From Melieria omissa (Eukaryota > Arthropoda > Insecta > Diptera > Ulidiidae), in assembly GCA_963971225.1 (NCBI GenBank), contig OZ020267.1, positions 98,871,536 through 98,935,535 on the forward strand: a stretch of 64,000 nucleotides of DNA, given 5' to 3'. Both the position numbers and the translations under genes were made by a program. The notes under the pieces were generated by a model. That model had not been told where the DNA came from, ran no database searches, and saw only the letters and a list, made by a program, of their open reading frames with translations. Positions 59,453 to 64,000 of the stretch are shown here, one piece after another (the first letter of the stretch is position 1; every line of letters starts with the position of its first letter).

Positions 59453-59517
59453 GCAAGTTTTCCATTTCGATTTACCTGTATTAAAGTTTAAATTAATTTT
59501 GACTCTCTAATTTTTAG
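59453..59517 (+). other. wb: GC-AG intron in wb (65 bases)
   Basis: The only frame-preserving donor is G|GCAAGT. GT alternatives at 59457 and 59478 leave the wrong phase for the acceptor at TTTTTAG (59511-59517). GC-AG introns are a minority class in animals. Confidence 0.75.
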
Positions 59518-59978
59518 TGCTCAAACAAAATCTTAAAGTGCACGAAAACAAAGTGGATGGCATCAAGTCGAAGATCTATGACGCCGGCATACGCATCAAC
59601 AATGTCACCTCGCATCTGCATGCCTCCAGCAATACATCGACACGCAAATTGGCCTTGGAGAGCATAGAAATGGCCAAGAATGTTACTGCCGACATGCGTA
59701 ATGAGCTGAAAAGAACGCAACAAACACATGAAAACATACTTAAGCTGCGCGAAAAGTTTGCCATCTTAGAGCCTGATTGGGAAATAAAGCTGGGCATGGC
59801 CGAGGAGAATATATCGCTGACAAAAACCAACATTCGGCTGGCCAACATAACGTTGTCGTATGTGGAAGAGCAGACCATGAAGGAGAAGGTGAAATTCGAT
59901 GAGTGGAACAACACCATGTCCAAGCAAATGCAGGAGTTGCGCGACAAAATTGCCAAGGCCAAACATGTTGCCGAGGGG
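59518..59978 (+). CDS. wb: wb exon: end of the coiled coil
   Basis: Encodes LKQNLKVHENKVDGIKSKIY to LRDKIAKAKHVAEG, heptad-rich sequence that closes domain I just before LG1. With the two preceding exons the coiled coil is about 560 residues, the usual size for laminin alpha chains. Donor GTGCGT at 59979, phase 0. Confidence 0.9.
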
Positions 59979-60049
59979 GTGCGTTGTTAAAACTAAATAC
60001 TAAAACACGTAATTAAAAAATATTTTGTCTCTTTTTTCATGCGGCACAG

Positions 60050-60808
60050 ATCAAAGTTTCGCTAGAGTCACTGGGTCCCAAGTGCACGCGCACCTACCTG
60101 CCCACTTCGTATGGCCTCTCCACCTCGAACACCATCAAATTCTCCTTTGCGCTGGCCAACCGCAACGGCAACTCGCCGCTGCTCTACATTCAGGGTAGCG
60201 ATGCACGCTTCATTTCGCTGGAGCTGCACAAACGACATGTGCGTCTGGTGTGGAATTTGGGTGGCGCCACCGGCATTATCACCCATCCGCTGGAGGTGCA
60301 AACGCGTGATCCCAAATACGACGACGCATGGTATCATGTGGAGGTGAATCGCACATTGAACATTGGCAGCCTGCTGGTGCGACGCATGAACAACTATGGC
60401 TCGCTGGTGTCGTCGCAGGCAGTCACTGGCAACACAGATGCGGAGTATACGCGCTTCTTCCAGACCACCCAGGAGCGCATCTATCTGGGCGGCTATCCGA
60501 CGAACGCGCCACACAAGGAGCTGCAGCTGAGCGCCGGCCTGAATGTGGTCGTGCACAATGTGGAGGTGGACAACAAGCCGTTGGGTATTTGGAATTTTGC
60601 AAGCAGCGAAGGACGCTGCGGTGGCGCAATGATTGGTGCACAAGAGTCGTCGTCGTCGTCGATAGCGCGTCATTTCAACGGACTGGGGTATGCGGAGGTG
60701 AAGAAATCACGACCGCGTCCATACCGCAAGAATTTGTTTGCACTGCAGATGACATTCAAAACGCTGGATGAGAATGCACTGTTATTCCTGGCGGTTGATG
60801 ATAAGAAT
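60050..60808 (+). CDS. wb: wb exon: LG1 and start of LG2
   Basis: Starts IKVSLESLGPKCTRTYLPTS, the coiled-coil/LG1 border that in alpha-1/alpha-2 chains reads IKV..S....C.RTY.P. LG1 runs to NKPLGIWNFASSEGRCGG (about 60570-60624); the NKPxGxWNF…EG.C motif is again alpha-1/2-like. LG2 begins with a short Ser run (GAQESSSSS) and HFNGLGYAEV. LG modules bind integrins, dystroglycan and heparan sulphate in this family. Donor GTGAGT at 60809, phase 0. Confidence 0.92.
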
Positions 60809-60908
60809 GTGAGTAGCAATCCAATCAAAAGTGATGAGTTTTTATTAGAGAAAGTGCCATAACTAAATTGAATTAAATGTTTTAAATTCCAATATTTTAT
60901 TTTCGCAG

Positions 60909-61191
60909 AATCGCTCTGTCTCAGTGACTCTCAGTCGCGGTCGCATTATGTTCCGCATCGATTACGGCGACGAATCGAAACTGGAAATCAATACCACGCA
61001 CAAGTACAACACTGGCAAATGGGTAAAAATCGAGGCGGCACGTGAGTTTGTGCCCAAACGCGGCACCGAGAATGGCATCCTGCGCGTAAACAACGAACGC
61101 GCCATTACCGGCTCACCCACAGTGCCCATCAAAAGTCATATGCTGCCCGATCTCTCCAAACCGGTGTACTATTTGGGCGGTGTGCCACCTG
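60909..61191 (+). CDS. wb: wb exon: middle of LG2
   Basis: Encodes NRSVSVTLSRGRIMFRIDYG to KPVYYLGGVPPG, the beta-sandwich core of LG2 ending at the conserved YLGGVPP. Acceptor TTTCGCAG, donor GTAAAA at 61192, phase 1. Confidence 0.9.
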
Positions 61192-61258
61192 GTAAAACCA
61201 GAAAACAATGACAACAAAATTAATTAAAGTTTAGTTTAATCATAAAATATTTTATTAG

Positions 61259-61409
61259 GTTTCAAATCGGGCACAACAAAGGCGCCAGGCGCCGACAATC
61301 CCTTCCTGGGCTGCATGATGGATGTGCAGGTCAACGGCGAGACTTACGATCCACTGGAGAGCTCAACACATTTCGGCGTCGAGGCGTCCTGCAAGGAAAT
61401 GATTACAAA
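61259..61409 (+). CDS. wb: wb exon: end of LG2
   Basis: Encodes FKSGTTKAPGADNPFLGCMM to STHFGVEASCKEMITK, with the two cysteines (FLGC, ASC) that close LG2. Donor GTGAGT at 61410, phase 2. Confidence 0.9.
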
Positions 61410-61470
61410 GTGAGTGAACAAATTAATCAATTTATAGTTTTGTTTTATTAACATTTCATTCCATTCCAAG

Positions 61471-62122
61471 GGCTGGTTTTACGGGCAATGGCTACATTGA
61501 GCTGCCCTCACAGTCACTGCGCAAACGCGCCAATGCCGGTTTTGTCTTCCGCACGCTACAGCCCGACTGCTTGTTGTTGCTATCGGCCTATCCGCCCGAA
61601 GTGGAGGAGGACTACGATGCCAAGGACATCAAGGGCAATTACTCGGTCAGCTTGGTGGGCGGCCAGCTGCAGGTGTGGGTGAACTCTGGCCGCAGTCTGC
61701 TGAAAATGTATGCCAACGCAACGCTCAATGATGGCGAATTCCATGTAGTGAATATAATCAAAACTGGTCGAAAATTCGAGTTGATGGTGGACGATCAGCT
61801 GCAGCAGGCAAAAAGTTTAACCGGCTCACCGACACTGGTCAGCATGCCACGCGATGCGGGCGGCTTGTATGTGGGCGGCGCACCACCGTACGAGGAGTAC
61901 ACGCCGCTGGCGCCCACCTTCATCAAGCTGGAGGGCTCAGTGCGCGATGTGGTGTTCAACAATCGCACCATTAACTTCAATCAGGCATTGGCTTTTGCCA
62001 ATGTACAAATCGGACGCAACGGACCGCAGATGGGCACCGAAAATGGACTGATCGATGTTTTGCTTAAGAGTGAACCGATGCTGGGTAAAAGCTTCACGGC
62101 TGCACCGGAGGGCTGCTTGAGG
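61471..62122 (+). CDS. wb: wb exon: LG3
   Basis: Encodes AGFTGNGYIELPSQSLRKRA through VDDQLQQAKSLTGSP, GGLYVGGAPPYEEYTP and a closing APEGCLR. A complete LG3 of about 215 residues. The frame is open to the donor GTGAGT at 62123, phase 0, and the domain end means LG4-LG5 must follow in exons beyond this window. LRKR near 61520 is basic but lacks the P4 Arg of a furin site. Confidence 0.92.
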
Positions 62123-64000
62123 GTGAGTGCGATTGGAATATGTTTACAGGCATTGTAGGAACTTGAATCACTGGGCGTGCAGAATAGTGTAGATGGAAAT
62201 AAGATTGAAAATGCAGAGAAAGTGATGTGCTTTACATCGATTGCGGCTTTAGGTTGGCAATCTAATACTACGTTTACATTGAGCCCAAATGCGTGATTTG
62301 GGCAAAAATTCTCAAATGCGAAGCCAAATCACGCATTTCCCCATACAAATTCAAATCGACGAAATGACTCATTTCAACAAAACGACGAAGCAAATGCGAT
62401 AAAACATGACCAATTTTATCGAACGCATCACAAAATGAAAGCTCTTTCAAAAGCTTCAAAAGCGTTTGTTCTTTTTGACAGCTCAAAATCAAAACAAACG
62501 AAAATGATCAAAATGGAAATTTTGAATGAAAATTTTCGTCTGCTTCAAATATGTAGAATATGCTTAGCATGTAAGTTATGTAATATATTTGTATTCAAAT
62601 ATGGCAGTATGTGGAACATAGAGGCAGCAAAAAAACAACAAATTCTTTAGTCAGTAGCCGGAGAAGCGCTGATCTAGGTGCTGCGGCAAGAGGACATCAG
62701 CATTGAGCATTTGACATTAGCTGTCAAACCAAATGCAAATGCAATGCGAATGAGGCAATGTAAACACTTTGAAATGACTCATCTCAAACTACGCATTTGG
62801 GCTCAATGTAAACGTAGTATAAAGATACTAGGGAGAGCTTTCGAAAAATGACAAATTTGGCGCCAGAATGAGGCTGCTTGTTTGCACTTTTAAAGCCTCT
62901 TGCAAGCAAAGTCTTAACACAGTTGTAGCTTTGTTTTAATATATTTGCATACAAATATTTGGGTTTATTTTTTAGTCTATATTTTTCATATTCTATTTAT
63001 ATTTCTTAAAATGAAATGTTCTCCGTATAGTCACTACATCTCGTTGTTCTTCATCATCTCTCTCTTCGCATGCTTTATTCTCAAACATTCATTGAAAATG
63101 TTCTCTTTTATTTTATAGGACTTTAGTTGTTAAGTAGATGAAAGCTCAGCTACCCAATACCGCTATTGTATACTAATTTCTCGCAAACAATTATGACCAT
63201 CACCATTCAAATACATTTAAACGGCATTTTCTGGGTCATCCAGTGGATTCATAACGATTCATCGCATTATCCGAAAACCTAACAAAACGGCCATATTAGT
63301 TTTAAACACATGCTTGTCACAACTGTTGCAAGCACTCGTTTACTCTAAGCTCATTTAAGTCATATTTCAATGTGTCACACAACTGTGGTTACGGGTTTTG
63401 GCCAAAACGCAAACTGGTAATCAGTAAGAAGCCAAAACAACACAATTTTTGTAAATATTTGTGCAAATGCCTAACTCTACAGACTTAAGTAAACAGCCAA
63501 AAACAAAAGTAAATTAACAACAAAACGATATAGCAAAGCAAATGTAGTCTTTTGTTCACGTTCATCACTCATACATATGTACACACAAGTAACTAGCTTA
63601 GCGTAGCTCTTAAGGTGTTCATACATAACTTGAAACACACAAACAAAGTTCTCAAAATAATTTAAAATCAAATTCATATAACTTACCATATCGAACATTA
63701 TTTCATCTCGAGTTCACCGTTACACGATCACCTTCATCACATTGCCTTTTTGTGTCTGTTTAAGCTTTTACATAAATCATTTCATTATTACGAACAATAC
63801 GTCAAATCATGCAACTTTTGCTAATTTGTATTAAATAAATTGTATTAATATTGTTTGTTAGTTAAAAAAAAGTCAATTTCATTTGCAAATTTTAGTATTT
63901 TTCAATAAAGCATCTCTTTTTAACAAAAAAACCACAATCATGCAAACGTATTTTTATTTGTTGGAAATTAACAAAACATCTCTCACCTGGCCTAACACTG
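62123..64000 (+). other. wb: wb intron after LG3 (incomplete)
   Basis: No further laminin exon is visible up to the window end, so this intron is at least 1.88 kb, much longer than the preceding ones. It contains one MITE (62268-62817). Otherwise AT-rich sequence without recognised features. Confidence 0.7.
62268..62817. mobile_element. TA-flanked MITE, 550 bp, in a wb intron
   Basis: The ends CTACGTTTACATTGAGCCCA, then AATGCGTGATTTG, and their inverse at 62785-62817 match over about 33 bases with two or three mismatches. TA occurs on both sides (62266-62267 and 62818-62819). A 71-codon ORF inside (62435-62650) has no recognised domain. TA duplication suggests mobilisation by a Tc1/mariner-type transposase. 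Confidence 0.75.

Noticed and set aside
55943..62122. Assignment to LanA (laminin alpha-3,5) instead of wb
   Set aside because: Only about three LE repeats follow L4, and the LG1 border and NKPxGxWNF motif are of the alpha-1/alpha-2 type. An alignment with both fly proteins would settle it.

Overview
The window is nuclear DNA of a higher fly (Diptera, Schizophora). Tephritid fruit flies are the best guess, but no species can be named. The evidence is: an insect laminin alpha gene with fly-sized short introns (61-100 bases) next to one giant intron; CAG/CAA (opa) repeats in a coding exon; LINE tails ending in (CCTAA)n; tRNA-headed SINEs; and many small DNA transposons in an AT-rich background.

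The only host gene I can support is the laminin alpha-1,2 gene, wing blister (wb), on the + strand. Ten consecutive exons from 55943 to 62122 encode five laminin-EGF (LE) repeats, a laminin IV (L4) domain nested in a sixth, more LE repeats, the trimer-forming coiled coil, and LG1-LG3. All ten join in frame at visible splice sites, one of them a GC-AG site. LG4-LG5 and the 3' end must lie beyond base 64000. A separate 1.1-kb exon at 12874-13996 encodes a basic N-terminus, a hydrophobic segment and a long Gln/Asn/Thr/Arg-rich low-complexity region. It ends at a phase-1 donor that fits the first LE exon, 42 kb away. No LN-domain exon is visible. I therefore read it as the first exon of a short, LN-less wb form (about 2,223 codons to the end of LG3), with the LN exons of a long form, if any, upstream of base 1.

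Layout. 1-1.25 kb: a 970-bp piggyBac-type MITE with internal repeats. 1.25-5.7 kb: no recognised feature. 5.7-7.4 kb: a hairpin and diverged tandem repeats. 9.2-11.05 kb: a pyrimidine-rich minisatellite built on CTTTCTCATTC. 12.87-14.0 kb: wb exon 1. 14.0-55.9 kb: the giant intron, loaded with mobile elements. These are an inverted-repeat MITE (14.5), a SINE/LINE-tail copy split by a hAT-type MITE (15.0-16.0), LINE relics (16.8-18.6), a Tc1-type transposon interrupted by a LINE (20.8-23.4), a young internally deleted Gypsy-type LTR element with a SAP-domain gag (23.9-27.1), a SINE (29.9), a foldback with about 395-bp arms carrying a TTAA-flanked MITE (31.4-32.7), a hAT-type element carrying a LINE relic inside a repeat (32.8-34.2), a second copy of the first MITE family (36.7), a 316-bp (TAAAA)n tract (41.1), a Harbinger-type MITE (42.1) and a 63-bp TTAA-flanked micro-element (43.3). 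55.9-62.1 kb: wb exons. 62.1-64 kb: the next wb intron, with a 550-bp MITE.

The encoded laminin chain would pair with beta and gamma chains through its coiled coil and bind cell receptors through its LG domains. The mobile elements are mostly dead or non-autonomous. Their nesting gives a relative insertion order, and several related copies show what the empty sites looked like.
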